Shown here piece by piece: positions 11,820 through 22,346 of a stretch of 64,000 bases of DNA (position 1 is the first letter of the stretch; every line of letters starts with the position of its first letter). Source of the stretch: Rosa chinensis. Lineage: Eukaryota; Streptophyta; Magnoliopsida; Rosales; Rosaceae. The stretch spans positions 77,524,347 to 77,588,346 of the forward strand of contig NC_037089.1 in NCBI RefSeq assembly GCF_002994745.2, given 5' to 3'. A program made the position numbers and the translations under genes. Under the pieces are notes generated by a model that was not told the origin of the DNA, searched no databases, and saw only the letters and a program-made list of their open reading frames with translations.

Positions 11820-11834
11820 GTAAGGTTTGGGAAA

Positions 11835-12020
11835 TGTGTTGAAGTGGCATGGCATTTAATAAATTCAAATTGTAAGTTATTGATCATTGGTGTTGCACTT
11901 GTGGTGATTCTGTTGATCATTCTCATCACCAAACACCCAAAGAATTACCTATACCCAACACGCATAACATCTGGAGCAACAGCTTTGGTGTTTTCAGCCT
12001 TCTACATCATGGTATGATAT
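11835..12020 (+). other. Captured exon-like segment with a hydrophobic helix
   Basis: The frame at 11778-12017 runs past the ABCG donor into LLIIGVALVVILLIILITK, one strong transmembrane helix, then TRITSGATALVFSAFYIMV before a GT donor-like site. It may be an exon of another captured host gene. A tail-anchored or multi-pass protein is possible, but I do not recognise the family. Confidence 0.3.
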
Positions 12021-12200
12021 TGTCATGGAAATATTTTGGATCTTTAAGTTTTTTGTTTACTCCTCTTTATAAAAGTTGATATCCTCTCATTCCATGTTGA
12101 TATCTGGGATATAAAGTACCTGTTTCTCCCTCTGCAATGGATTGGCATGAATGCTATGCTTGTCTACGTTATGGCAGCTGAAGGTTGTGCTCTGCGTTTT

Positions 12201-12591
12201 AGGGGTCTTTACCTTGCAACTGCTGACACAGTGATCATATATGATAGGTAAATACTTAAACTTCACTAACAATTTTTTTTTACCGTTTTGAAATCCTTCA
12301 AAAAAATTTATCATGGAACTCTGAAATCATTTTAAATAAAAGATATGAAGGAAGTATTACAGGACAGAGTTTAAGGAATAGTTTTGGTCTGCAGTGATTG
12401 GAATCCTCATGCAGATCTACAAGCTATGGCAAGAGCTCATCGACTTGGGCAAACTAACAAGGTTGAATTTATTACTTCAATGGTATCAATATTCTTTTTT
12501 TTTTTTGTTTTGGTTTCAGTCTTATAAAAGGGATTTTGGGGTTGCAGGTGATGATTTATAGGCTAATAACACGAGGAACAATTGAAGAAAG
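12201..12591 (+). pseudogene. Captured PICKLE-like CHD3 helicase exons
   Basis: Three exon pieces in order carry the C-lobe of an SF2/SNF2 helicase: 12201-12247 (GLYLATADTVIIYDS), 12395-12461 ([20 protein letters not shown]) and 12548-12591 (VMIYRLITRGTIEER). RAHRLGQ is helicase motif VI with its arginines. This sequence is characteristic of plant PICKLE-type CHD3 chromatin remodellers. The third piece runs straight into TAG where an intron should start. Introns of the donor gene are partly kept, so capture was from DNA, not mRNA. A later exon of the same kind of gene lies at 15647-15838. Confidence 0.85.
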
Positions 12592-15500
12592 ATAGTGCTA
12601 CTGTCTACATTTTGGTTTAAATGCTTTTCAGTTTCTGAGTTCATTCTCGACGAGGTATGCGTAATTTAATCAAATGTATAATGAGAAAAAGAACATTTGA
12701 GGGCTATTAGGTGATCATTTATTTGTTGCGAGCAACTTTCACTTGAGATATCATATTCTAGTTGCTGGAAACAAATGTTACAATTGAATTATATTGTTTT
12801 CGAGTTCCGATGCAGTTCACTCTAATGCAGGTCCAGTTTACTTACTAATCATTGGAAAATATTACGCCGTGTCCTGCAATGGTTTGATCATTACACCTGT
12901 GTCCTAATAATTGGTGGCTACTGTCTAGGAGGAAACATTGAGCCATTTTTTTCCCTTTATTACTCTTCTGGGATCAATTTGATTTGAAGACAAGTATCAT
13001 GTGGGATCTCATTGCCTCTTCAGCGTCTCTATTTGTTGTTCATCAAAGATGTACATATCCTCTCCTGTATGTCACTGAATTTTATTGATTATTCTTGTTC
13101 TCATCAATGTCTTTTCTTTCCTGTATTTGAATATAGTTTTGTTAGATTTCCCGAGTTGATTTCGTTATCTAGTCTCTTAGCTTTCCTATTCCTAGTTTGT
13201 TTATGTTCAGAAACATGGTTGGTTTATGTATTTTCTCATAATGCAGATGTGTCTTTGTCGGATGAGGTAAAAAACAGTTTGGTGGAAAAGTTAGGAAACT
13301 CTTTTTGGGCATTCGTATAGTAGAGGATTCGTTGGAAGATGAAGTAGAGGATTTGGCCATTTAGGTTGATGTGCATGATGCGTAGCCTACATAAAATACA
13401 TAAAGTAATTATCTGTTTATAGGATCATAGATCTCATTGTATCTGCAGCGACTGTAGTAGCCTACGTAAAATACATAAAGTTATTATTTGTTGATAGGAT
13501 CATATATCTCATTATATCTGCGGCGATTCTATGTATATGTTTATTCTTAGTGGTAGTTTGTTTATGTATATCCTAGTCCAGTTGGTTCATACTTTCTATT
13601 CATTATGTTCTGCATAGGTACCAATTCAGTAGGAGACAAGAAACCTTCTTTCACAGGTATAGACTATGAAAGTGCATATCCAGACGACACTGACTCTGAT
13701 CAAGAATTTCTTAAAGATCTTGATTGCGCACCTATCGGTATACTTTTGATCTTCGCTGTATGGTTTATGATAATTATTTGCAAGTTTCTTGGGCTCTCTG
13801 TGTTTCTTGTGTGAGACTTTAATTCTGTACCCAACTTAATTTTTGTAAAAACTTCATTTTTGAATGTAGTTTTGGTTGGTTTGTGTAGTTTCATTTGTGT
13901 GTCCTAAGTTTTGTAGGGGAGGAATATTTATCTTATACTCTTTGGAATCTACTTAAATGACATGTCATAATACTGAATTATATGGTTTATACCTTCACTT
14001 CATTATAAATGTATGGTTCTCTCGTCTGTATTTGATTTTAATTTTTGTTAGCTTTCCTAGTTGCTGGAAACAAATGTTACAATTGAATTATATTGTTTTC
14101 GAGTTCCGATGCAGTTCACTCTAATGCAGGTCTGAGAATGTGCATTATAGATGGATGACATAGAGACACATCATTGGAAAATATAAAACGTCAAAAGGAG
14201 GGAAGAATAGGTTATATATGAACGCATTAGTTCCATTTGACTTCAGTTTTTCATTACTTGTCTTCCTTTTTATTTCATAAAGTAAATAGGATAAATGCCA
14301 GTTTTGGCAACAGGTAAGCACATACAAGTAATTATTTCTTTAACTGAAAAATTTAACTTCTTCCTTGCCATTTTTCTTAGGATCCTGCATATTATCTGCT
14401 TAAAGAAGATGATTCCCCTTGCATCTTTAGGTCTATTGAGAAGCAGAGATGGTCATATGCATGTGCAAAGCAATTGATCGAAGGCTGATATATGGTTAGT
14501 CATCCCTTTGTTTTCTTTTACCTCTATTTCTAATTTTCTATGAGGTCTCTGTTATATAGGGTTGTTATAAAAGAACCTAATCTTTTTTTTTTAAGATTCT
14601 GTGCAGCCAAAACTCTGAGACACTTGACTTTCATTCTTCCGTCATGGCTTCAACAAGGAGAAGTCTGTACCTAGAGCAGTAAACCCATATGTTTTTTAAA
14701 GGTAGTTTTCTGATTTTCTCTCTATTGAAGTCAGCTGGTTGTGTTTCATCACTGCTTTCTTTCTAAATGTTCTGATTTTGTTCAGTGCATTGCAAATACA
14801 ATATCATTCCATTCTTCTTTATGTACTGTATTGTTGTATTGCAAATTTGCATTTTATTTACCACAATAGAATTTGATATTCATTTTGTGTGGGATTGATT
14901 GGACTGTGTGGGAATGATGGTTTGAGAATTAGCCACTGGGCATTTTTTGTATTTGCTATGCATTTGAGGTGAACTGGTAAATGGGTTTTCTTCTGCTGTG
15001 TCTGTTTTGCTCAGTTTTGTTGTTTGTTAACTGTTAATGAAAAAACATAATGCTTAGCACTTAGAGAAAGTAGTGGATGTTGTGGTAACTCATAAGCATC
15101 AGTTTAATAAATTTAGTATGGTAGTTTGTCAGGCCATTTCTTTTACTTTTTAACTAGTGTTCTAGATGAGCTTGAACTATTGCATACTAGCAGAGTCACG
15201 TATAGGGATTTACAAATTTGAGTATATATATGAAGGTCAATATAACAAAGCTACCTTCAAAAATATAATAAAGGGACGGTGGCACACTCGTTCCTTGTTG
15301 GTTCGTCCCAGAGATATCATTTTTCTGAAATGATTTCTGATGAAATAGCTTACCTTTATGTAGAGGAAAGAGAATATTCATCTGTGTATTGTTGGAGTCT
15401 AAAATTTCTGTCTGTAGAAATTGCAAACTTGGTCTGGAATTCTCCGTCAGTCTTGTTTAGTCATCAAGGGTTGTAACATTTGATAGTTCCTTGGTTTTAT

Positions 15501-15646
15501 AAAGGCAATAAAAACATACTTGACTCATTGACAGTCATGTTCCATAAGATTTCTTATTGTTTAATCTCATTCCCTCTGTTTATTGATTTTTCTTTTGTTA
15601 AACTTCTTTCCCCCAAAACTAAATAAACCTGCATAATGTGCTATAG
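12592..15646 (+). other. Captured intronic and unassigned DNA inside the CACTA element
   Basis: This is AT-rich DNA with short exon-like islands: 13619-13738 (SVGDKKPSFTGIDYESAYP, ends at a GT) and 14383-14482 (DPAYYLLKEDDSPCIFRSIE, after a TTCTTAG acceptor). I cannot name either. It also holds an exact direct duplication of about 73 bp (12761-12834 and 14062-14130) and a pair of imperfect 75-bp tandem repeats (13382-13456 and 13457-13530). No complete gene is present. Confidence 0.5.
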
Positions 15647-15838
15647 GTTGCAAATTTTGAATACATTGACGAAGCAGAGGGCGTAGAAGAGGAGGAACCA
15701 AAAAAGGCTGCAGTTGACAGTAGTCCTACTGACAATGATAAATCAAATTTCTGGGAAGATTTGTTAAAGGACAGATATGAAGTGCATAAAGTTGAAGAAT
15801 TAAACGCTTTAGGCAAAGGGAAGAGAAGTCGTAAGCAG
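15647..15838 (+). pseudogene. Captured PICKLE-like exon (C-terminal region)
   Basis: This 64-codon exon with AG and GT borders begins VANFEYIDEAEGVEEEEPKK and includes FWEDLLKDRYEVHKVEELNA followed by LGKGKRSRKQ. It agrees with the segment found downstream of the helicase domain in plant PICKLE proteins. The part between motif VI and this exon (about 100 residues in the family) is missing, so the CACTA holds a joined or deleted version of the donor gene. Confidence 0.85.
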
Positions 15839-16029
15839 GTAGTTCTTCAAGTTGCTGATTGTAGGGATCTTTCATTATTTATTATGTATTTTTTGTATGA
15901 GAGATGTGGTTTTGCTGCAAACTATATATGGGGGTTTAATTTTTGAAGCTACCTCAAGCTCTAATTTTGTATAGAAATTAATGCAATTCCCCAATATTTG
16001 AATTTCATGTTATTTGTGGATCAACTTTC

Positions 16030-16625
16030 TAGTACCAAATACAGCACGAAAGGGTATAAATATGGACATCAAGATATAAATGAAAACTGATGTCTAAAAC
16101 AATTATGGACATCGATAAAAACACAAAACCGATGTCTACAATTAATATGGACATCGATATATAAACAAAAACCGATGTCTAGAATTAATATGGACATCGA
16201 TGTATAAACAAAAACCGATGTCTAGAGTAACTATGGACATCGATATAAATACAAAACCGATGTCTAATTTAATATGGACATCGAGATATAAACAAAAATC
16301 GATGTCTAGAGTAACTATGGACATCGATCTAAGTAGAAAACCGATGTCTAGCTTATGAACCAGATGTAAAAATTTATTAGAACCGATGTGTAAAATATTA
16401 TTAGACATCGTTTCTAAATCAGAAACGATGTTAAAATGGATAATTGTGTTGTTAGACTTATATTTCATTAAGCATCTAATGCCAAAATATGAAGGTTCGA
16501 CAATAGATAAACACACCAAAATGGTGATCACATAAACGTTTTTACATCGGTTCTGAACCTTAAACCGATGTCTTGTGGCATACTAGACATCGGTTCACAA
16601 CCGATGTCTTAGTTTTGGCGATCTT
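16030..16625. repeat. CACTA subterminal repeat block
   Basis: About a dozen alternating units of TGGACATCGATATAAA and AAAACCGATGTCTA occur as inverted and direct copies, spaced about 40 bp. They resemble the motif at both element ends (ACATCGGTT). Next to the right terminus in the original element, they form the right subterminal region, now split from the terminus by the LTR insertion at 16635. Confidence 0.85.
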
Positions 16626-16634
16626 TAACATCAC

Positions 16635-18391
16635 TGATGCGCTCAAAGCAAGCGCATAATTTAACCCTGAAATATCGTTAGTAGTATAGGCAAATAGGGA
16701 TCGTTCTATTCCGGGGATTGAGGGTACACTTGTAATTGTGATACAAATAAAGAAAAGTATTATTTACAAAAATAAAATAAAGAATATAAATATATACAAT
16801 TGTATAAACAAATAAAGAATTAAAATAATAAAGTATTATTTACAAAAATAAAATAAAGAATAAATATATACAAGTAAACACAAATAAGGGGAGGATTAGG
16901 ATTCTTAAAATTAAAATTAAAATAAATAAAATAAAGAAAACGTAAAAACATATATACAAGGGTGGAACGCAAGGAACAAAGATCAAAACCACATCCATAT
17001 GCAAGAAATCCAATTACAATTCCTATAGTTGATTTTAAATGTCATGAGAGAGGAGTTGATCATGTGAAACATTCGAAAGCAAATGAATTCCCATTTTTTA
17101 CTTTTCAATGCTAATTAACCTAAGCGAAAGCACCTAGATTAATCCTATCAAACATGCAATCAAACCCTAGAAAGCTAGTCAATCATGTCATGTTTAACGC
17201 ATTACACATAGTGAAAGGCTATCAACTCAAGTGTACAACTTAGTATGGAAAAGTCCACCTAATTGCAATCCTCTTTAATTAAATTCGGTCTTTGCACAAA
17301 ACCTTTACTACTTTGATTCAAGTTTACACAAAACGAAAAGTCGATTTCATGTTCTTAAACCTAGCACCAATTATATCAAAACCCTAAGTGTTTGCAACCA
17401 CATAAGATTAAAATACAAAAGTTTTCTATCATGCAAATTTAATTAAACAAACCCACATAAGCAACATAAAAATCAACATATAGAAATCACAACTTTATCT
17501 CAAAACATATAAACGGGCTTTAAACTTTGCCCTTAACATTATTTGTTAACTAGAATTCATAGTCTTACAAAATCAAACAAAGAAAACAAGAGAAAGGATA
17601 TAATACACCATGAAAGATGAATGATAAAGCCTTGAAATGAAGAACTTGAAGATCCTTGAAAGCAAGCAATCTTCTAGGGACGACACAAGGGTGGATGGCG
17701 GTTAGGAAATTGATGTATTGCATGGCTTCTCTTTCTCTTGGCTTGAAAATGAAGAACAAGAAAACTAGAGAATGAAAAAGAAATATGGAGAGGAAATGGA
17801 GAGACAAAGAAGATGGAATGGATGAAGGAATGTGTGACTAAGGAAAATGGAGAGGAAATGGTGAGACAAGAAGATGAAATGGATGAAGGAATGTCTAAGG
17901 AAAATGGAGAGGAAATGGTGAGACAAGGAGATGAAATGGATGAAGGAATGTGTTTTGGAATGAGAGGAGAAGGTGTTTATATAGGGAAGAAAAAGAAGAG
18001 TGAAATGATGAGTGGAAGAAAAATAATGAAAGTGGAGTATGTTAGTGTGAGTAATGATGGAGAAAACATGATGATTACACCCTAAAACATGGAATGTTTT
18101 TGGGTGATGATGATGGTGGATTAGTGTGAGAAATGATGGAGAAAACATGATGATTACACCCTAAAACATGGAATATTTTGGGTGATGATGATGATGGATT
18201 TCCTACTCATTTACTTCAATTTTATCTCCACCATTTGTAGGTAAGTGTGGACATAATGCTCATTTCACCATCATTTACTCCAATGTACCTAAGAAAATAG
18301 AAATTCAGTTAAAAATCGATTCGTTAAGGAATTAACTAAGCAAAATGTGAGGAATTAACTATTAAAATACCACATTAAAATGCTCCTATCA
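16635..18391 (-). repeat. 3' LTR of WUS-carrying element, copy 1
   Basis: In element sense it starts TGATAGGAGCATTTTAATG and ends in the GCGCATCA terminus. It contains about 2.5 tandem units of about 57-63 bp (17810-17950), a pair of about 80-bp repeats around the ATGATGGAGAAAACATGATG motif (18050-18180) and a TATA box CTATATAAAC (plus positions 17975-17984). ORFs through the repeats are artefacts of repeat length. Confidence 0.92.
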
Positions 18392-20383
18392 AATTCCCCC
18401 ACACTTAGCTTTTGCTAGTCCCTTAGCAAAATCAAAACACAAAACAAAACAAAAGACTCAACAAAAAGTAAGTAAATGACTCTACTGCCCCTAACTGTTG
18501 TCTCAGAGACTCTAAACTCATGGCTTCCACGTTAAACACTTAATCAAAATCACATAGATAATTCCAAAGTTAATAAACGTGTGACACTCATATGACTAAG
18601 TAAGATATGGAGAACTTAAGTTATACAGTGAATGATAGCATGTTTCGAACAAGTCCAATCCAAACTCACAGGGCATACTCTCGATTTTTCTCTCAGAAAT
18701 GGCTATGCTTAAAAGCTTCACACTCAAGTATATGCAAGAGAACAAATTGTAAGGCAACAAACAGCTTGCATATTTCATCAATAAAAGCATTTTGTGAAGA
18801 ATTTTTAAAGACCTCATGAAATGACTAAGTGCACAAATGGACCTAAACCATAAGCTCGACTGCGTGACTGACTCCACTAACCAAAGACTGCCCATCTCAA
18901 GGATCAAGTTAGCACTTAAAACAGGTTGTAATGGGGCTAAGCTAGGGTTTTCGAAATGAAGATTAAGGATACAAAAAAAAATCCTAAGGACCTAGCAGAG
19001 CATATAAGGATCACCTTATGTCATCATTTTTGTAGACCAAATATCATTGTTTTGGGCCAAACCTTCACTCTAACCAACATGGGAATGGACAAAGGCATAA
19101 TTTTCAACTTTGAGCCTTCTACAAATTTGCAAGTCCAAAACCACACTTCAACATTTTCCCAAGAGTTTTCTTTTCAATTTTTCTTCTCTTTTGCCGCTTT
19201 TCTTTCTTTCTTTCTTTCTTTTTTTTTTCAAGGCAAAATTTTTTTTTCTTGGATTTTTCCCACCCCATACTTGTCTTTCATCGTCACCCCTACATACTAT
19301 GTCATGCTCTACTAAGTCCTTAAGACAAGGGTAGAGATATCCTGTACTAAGCTCATGGTAGGGTAGTGAGGGTGATGAAATAAAGGTTTTCAATGTAGGC
19401 TCAAAGGGGTTCATTCTAAGGAGTCCCACGACGGGCACAATTGGGGACACATGCTTGTTTGGCTTTGGTGGTTACCCTAATGCCTTCTATCCTATCCAGG
19501 ATCAGTGCATATTATGGCATACAAGTTTTGACAGTCATAACAGTCGAGTTCTAGTATTCTCTAGTCCATTAAAATCTATGGCACATGATCATTGGATTTT
19601 CAAAGAATGATGAGGTTTTGCAAATACAGCCACGAAATTCTGGAATTATCAATTAAGCACTTGAAAAGAAAGTATTTTAGCTCAATAGCTCACTTCGGGT
19701 CAAATGAATTAGACTTAATCCTAGCATGCTTAATGAACCAAGTTACAATCCTATCTCAAATCTTCATACAAGCATCACAATGTCGATTAACCACAGAATT
19801 CAATTAAGTTCTATTTTGATTGTGAAAACCTTCAGCCATGAATTCAGAGACATATTCATCCTAGACGTTAGGAGCATCCTAAGACTCAAACAAACAAAAA
19901 CACTCTAAAACCAACATTTTTTTTTTTTTACAATTTAATTTAATTTCAACACTTAGGTACGGGAACAGGGAGTCTCGATGTGCAATGGGACTGAAACAGC
20001 TACCCTTTTTCAAGACTATGTTTAATCCAATATACCTTAGTGTATCACAACATTTTCTTTTGTTAAACACATTTTTTTTTTTTTCTTTATATACTAACTA
20101 CTAAAAACACAACAAAGCAATAATCTGTCCCCCATACTTAATTCATGCATTGTCCTCAATGTATAAACAAATATAAATCATGCAAAGCATAAATCAAGCA
20201 TAGAAGAGAAAATGAACACAACGAAACCTAAAACAACTTAAAATTCATGAAAATAAAATAGAAGGAAGAGTTCAAGAAAGCAAATCTGCGTTTGATGGCT
20301 CCTCCACAGATACAGTTGAACTGGGTTGCCTCCCATGCAGCGCTTAATGTTTAAAGTCTTTCAGCCTAGACTTGTACCTCCAT
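18392..20383 (-). other. 3' untranslated interior of the element, copy 1
   Basis: Between the ORF and the PPT lies AT-rich non-coding DNA with poly-T tracts. The motif around 20130-20165, in element sense ATTGAGGACAATGCATGAAT followed by TAAGTATGGGGG, and the phrase GGGAGGCAACCC at about 20330 are typical of Ogre/Tat post-pol sequence. No gene is seen. Confidence 0.6.
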
Positions 20384-20953
20384 TTACTCCTTTGGAGGAG
20401 CGGTATGCGGGCGAGTGACAGCCCTCTTGCTGGTTTCAGCCTTCGGAGGTGGGTCCTCATGTTGTGATGCAGTAGCGTCCTTGCGAGGAAACCCAGGAGG
20501 ATAACTCTGCAAGTTATTGACTTCCTGAGCAAGCTTGTTTATTGCAGTGTGACAGCGGATCAAAGAGCAGTTCATCTCAGAGATGTAATCGATCATGCAA
20601 TTGACTCTCCAATCTGTCACCATAATACCATCGCGGAGAGAGGAACGCAAATCATCAATCAAATCAGACAAGCTTTCCAGGGTGGCCATAGGCCGAGGAG
20701 CACGAGCAGCTGGTGAGGAAGAAGACTCTCCGGGATGCAGTCTGGGAGAGCGACGAGGCAGAGGAGGGGGACTGCGGGTACGCTCACGAATAGGACGATG
20801 GTCCCATGGACGAGTAAGCCCAGCTCTAGTGGCCGCTTGACGACCTTCTTCTTCCAAAGAGAGAACACGGCGTTGATTGACGCCCCTGCGAGGGGTAACC
20901 TTGGTTCGAGCCATGAGGAAGTAGAAGGAATTTGAAACTGCACGCTTAGACAA
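20384..20953 (-). CDS. Conserved ORF of the WUS-carrying element, unknown function
   Basis: The frame is 189 codons. The second Met (20914, MARTKVTPRRGVNQRR) gives 176 residues and is the likelier start because MART-type starts are common in Gypsy gag. It is basic and proline/serine-rich in the first half (PPPLPRRSPRLHPGESSSS), followed by a predicted helical, coiled-coil-like half (ATLESLSDLIDDLRSSLRDG, NKLAQEVNNLQ) and a charged tail. I see no zinc knuckle, protease or enzyme motif. It lies in element sense, where gag-pol would be. The second element copy keeps the same length with few substitutions (44800-45369), so it is probably a real protein, perhaps a reduced gag or nucleic-acid-binding factor. 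This function is inference. Confidence 0.6.
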   Translation of the reverse strand: MSKRAVSNSFYFLMARTKVTPRRGVNQRRVLSLEEEGRQAATRAGLTRPWDHRPIRERTRSPPPLPRRSPRLHPGESSSSPAARAPRPMATLESLSDLIDDLRSSLRDGIMVTDWRVNCMIDYISEMNCSLIRCHTAINKLAQEVNNLQSYPPGFPRKDATASQHEDPPPKAETSKRAVTRPHTAPPKE

Positions 20954-21136
20954 ACCTTAGTAAAATTTGGAGGAGACAAAAAAGGATGTATATGTAAAGC
21001 ACAAAATAGGGTAGAAATCTCAACAGGCACACGGTTTTAACAAAGCTTCTCCGGGAAGGAGAAGAGTTATGATAGTTCACGGCCCAAGAAACTCCCCCAC
21101 GTGTAAATATTCCTTTCTGTTCATGGATTTATGGCA

Positions 21137-21293
21137 TGCTTTCGGCTATAGCTTGTCTGTCACGAATCCTCGAGATTCGTTTGATTCCCCCACGCGTCCT
21201 TTCTTTTCCTTGATTCACGGCAATTAAACCTGCTTTCTGCTGTAGCTTGTTTGTCACAGCTCCTCGAGATTCGTTTGGTTCCCCCACGTGTCC
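21137..21293 (+). promoter_or_regulatory. 63-bp tandem repeats with ABRE/G-box cores upstream of WUS-like gene
   Basis: Two imperfect 63-bp units (21137-21199 and 21231-21293) share CCTCGAGATTCGTTTG and end in CCCCCACGCGTCC and CCCCCACGTGTCC. CACGTGTC is a G-box/ABRE core bound by bZIP and bHLH factors. The same pair is kept in copy 2 (about 45550-45710). They are placed 220-380 bp before the ATG. Confidence 0.5.
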
Positions 21294-21398
21294 TCCACGC
21301 GCCAACAGCTTTTCCGTGATTTCGGGTGACTTTAATCCAACGCGTAGATTTAATCTCAGAGATCGTCCATCCAACGGTGGAGATATGCTCACTCGTTC

Positions 21399-21406
21399 TA
21401 TAAATA
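21399..21406 (+). promoter_or_regulatory. TATA box of WUS-like gene, copy 1
   Basis: TATAAATA lies 111 bp before the ATG, leaving room for a leader of about 80 bases. The second copy has the same box at 45815-45822. It drives transcription opposite to the retroelement. Confidence 0.6.
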
Positions 21407-21516
21407 TGTGCATTCTGAGCGACTGTTCACTCCAAAAGAAAATTCTTCCGAGTTCCAGTCTTTCTCTCTCAACCCTTCAGCCTTTCTTTCGAAACTCAAA
21501 TCCTTTCTTCATCAAC

Positions 21517-22167
21517 ATGGAACCACAAACTCTGCAACTAATGGAGCAACAGACCCAGCAACAAATCGAGGATGGAGGAAACAACCAAGCAGCCGGGACT
21601 AATAACCGGTGGGCTCCCACATCGCCTCAACTAAGAATCCTCAAGGGCCTTTACTATGATAAGGGTTTTAAGTACCCAACTCCAGAGCAGATTCAAGATA
21701 TCTGCCTCCATCTGAAACAGTATGGGCAGATCGAGGACAAAAACGTCTTCTTTTGGTTCCAGAACCTCAAGGCTCGTGAGAGGCAGAAGTTGAAGGAATT
21801 TCGGAACGTTCCGGTTGGTGGATCTCTCGATCTCAATTTTGGATCCACTAGTTCTACTGATGATGGTAGATCCATTGATCTAAACTTTGGGTCACGTGTC
21901 GGCTATGGTGTTGACCCATATTCCTCCTCACCCTTCAACACTAATACCAGTACTGCCTCCTTTGGCACAACAGGAGGACAATCTTTCATGGAACAACGAG
22001 GAGGAGATCACCAGGAGATTGAAACCCTTCCACTATTCCCCATGCATGGTGAGGACATCTTTGGCAACATGAAGACTACTTCCGAGGGAGGTAGCGGCTA
22101 TGGCGGTGACTCTCGCATTTCCCTTGAGCTCAGCCTCAACTCCTACGGAGATGCAGACATAGCTTAG
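21517..22167 (+). CDS. WUSCHEL-like homeobox (WOX) transcription factor, retroelement-borne copy 1
   Basis: A single-exon ORF of 216 residues. Residues about 30-93 form a WOX homeodomain: [20 protein letters not shown], extra-long loops, and recognition helix [18 protein letters not shown] with the invariant W-F-x-N. Further on are the WUS box TLPLFPMH (followed by GED as in WUSCHEL) and a C-terminal EAR-type [10 protein letters not shown]. Two LDLNFGS repeats after the homeodomain look like extra EAR motifs. WUS proteins maintain stem cells in shoot and floral meristems, mainly as repressors through TOPLESS. WUS genes normally have introns; none is present here. The in-frame extension back to 21247 crosses the promoter, so the Met at 21517 is preferred. 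Divergence in helices 1-2 argues for a lineage evolving with the element. Whether it is expressed is unknown. Confidence 0.88.
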   Translation: MEPQTLQLMEQQTQQQIEDGGNNQAAGTNNRWAPTSPQLRILKGLYYDKGFKYPTPEQIQDICLHLKQYGQIEDKNVFFWFQNLKARERQKLKEFRNVPVGGSLDLNFGSTSSTDDGRSIDLNFGSRVGYGVDPYSSSPFNTNTSTASFGTTGGQSFMEQRGGDHQEIETLPLFPMHGEDIFGNMKTTSEGGSGYGGDSRISLELSLNSYGDADIA

Positions 22168-22314
22168 TATAGTGTAAATTTTTTTTTTTTTTTTTTTGTA
22201 AATAGCTGAATTTAATAAGACTGAATAAATGCAGTTTTTTTTTATTATTTTTTTTATTTTTTTTTTATTTTTTTTTAATTTTTTTTTTAAATATAGGACT
22301 CAAAAATAAAAGAC

Positions 22315-22346
<32 letters not shown>

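Noticed and set aside
11778..12017. Tail-anchored SNARE gene
   Set aside because: There is one hydrophobic helix but no SNARE heptads, and the frame starts inside ABCG exon sequence.
16030..16625. CRISPR-like regular repeats
   Set aside because: The repeats are inverted and degenerate, have no unique spacers and match CACTA subterminal motifs in a eukaryotic genome.
17765..18148. His/Ser/Phe-rich and Met/Glu-rich ORFs in LTRs (also 24621-25004 and 41692-42057)
   Set aside because: These are tandem LTR repeats; the frames do not persist between LTR families and lack domains.
21247..21516. N-terminal extension of the WUS-like ORF by 90 codons
   Set aside because: It crosses the TATA box and promoter repeats, and in copy 2 it breaks before the WUS start. 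The Met at 21517 fits WUS proteins.
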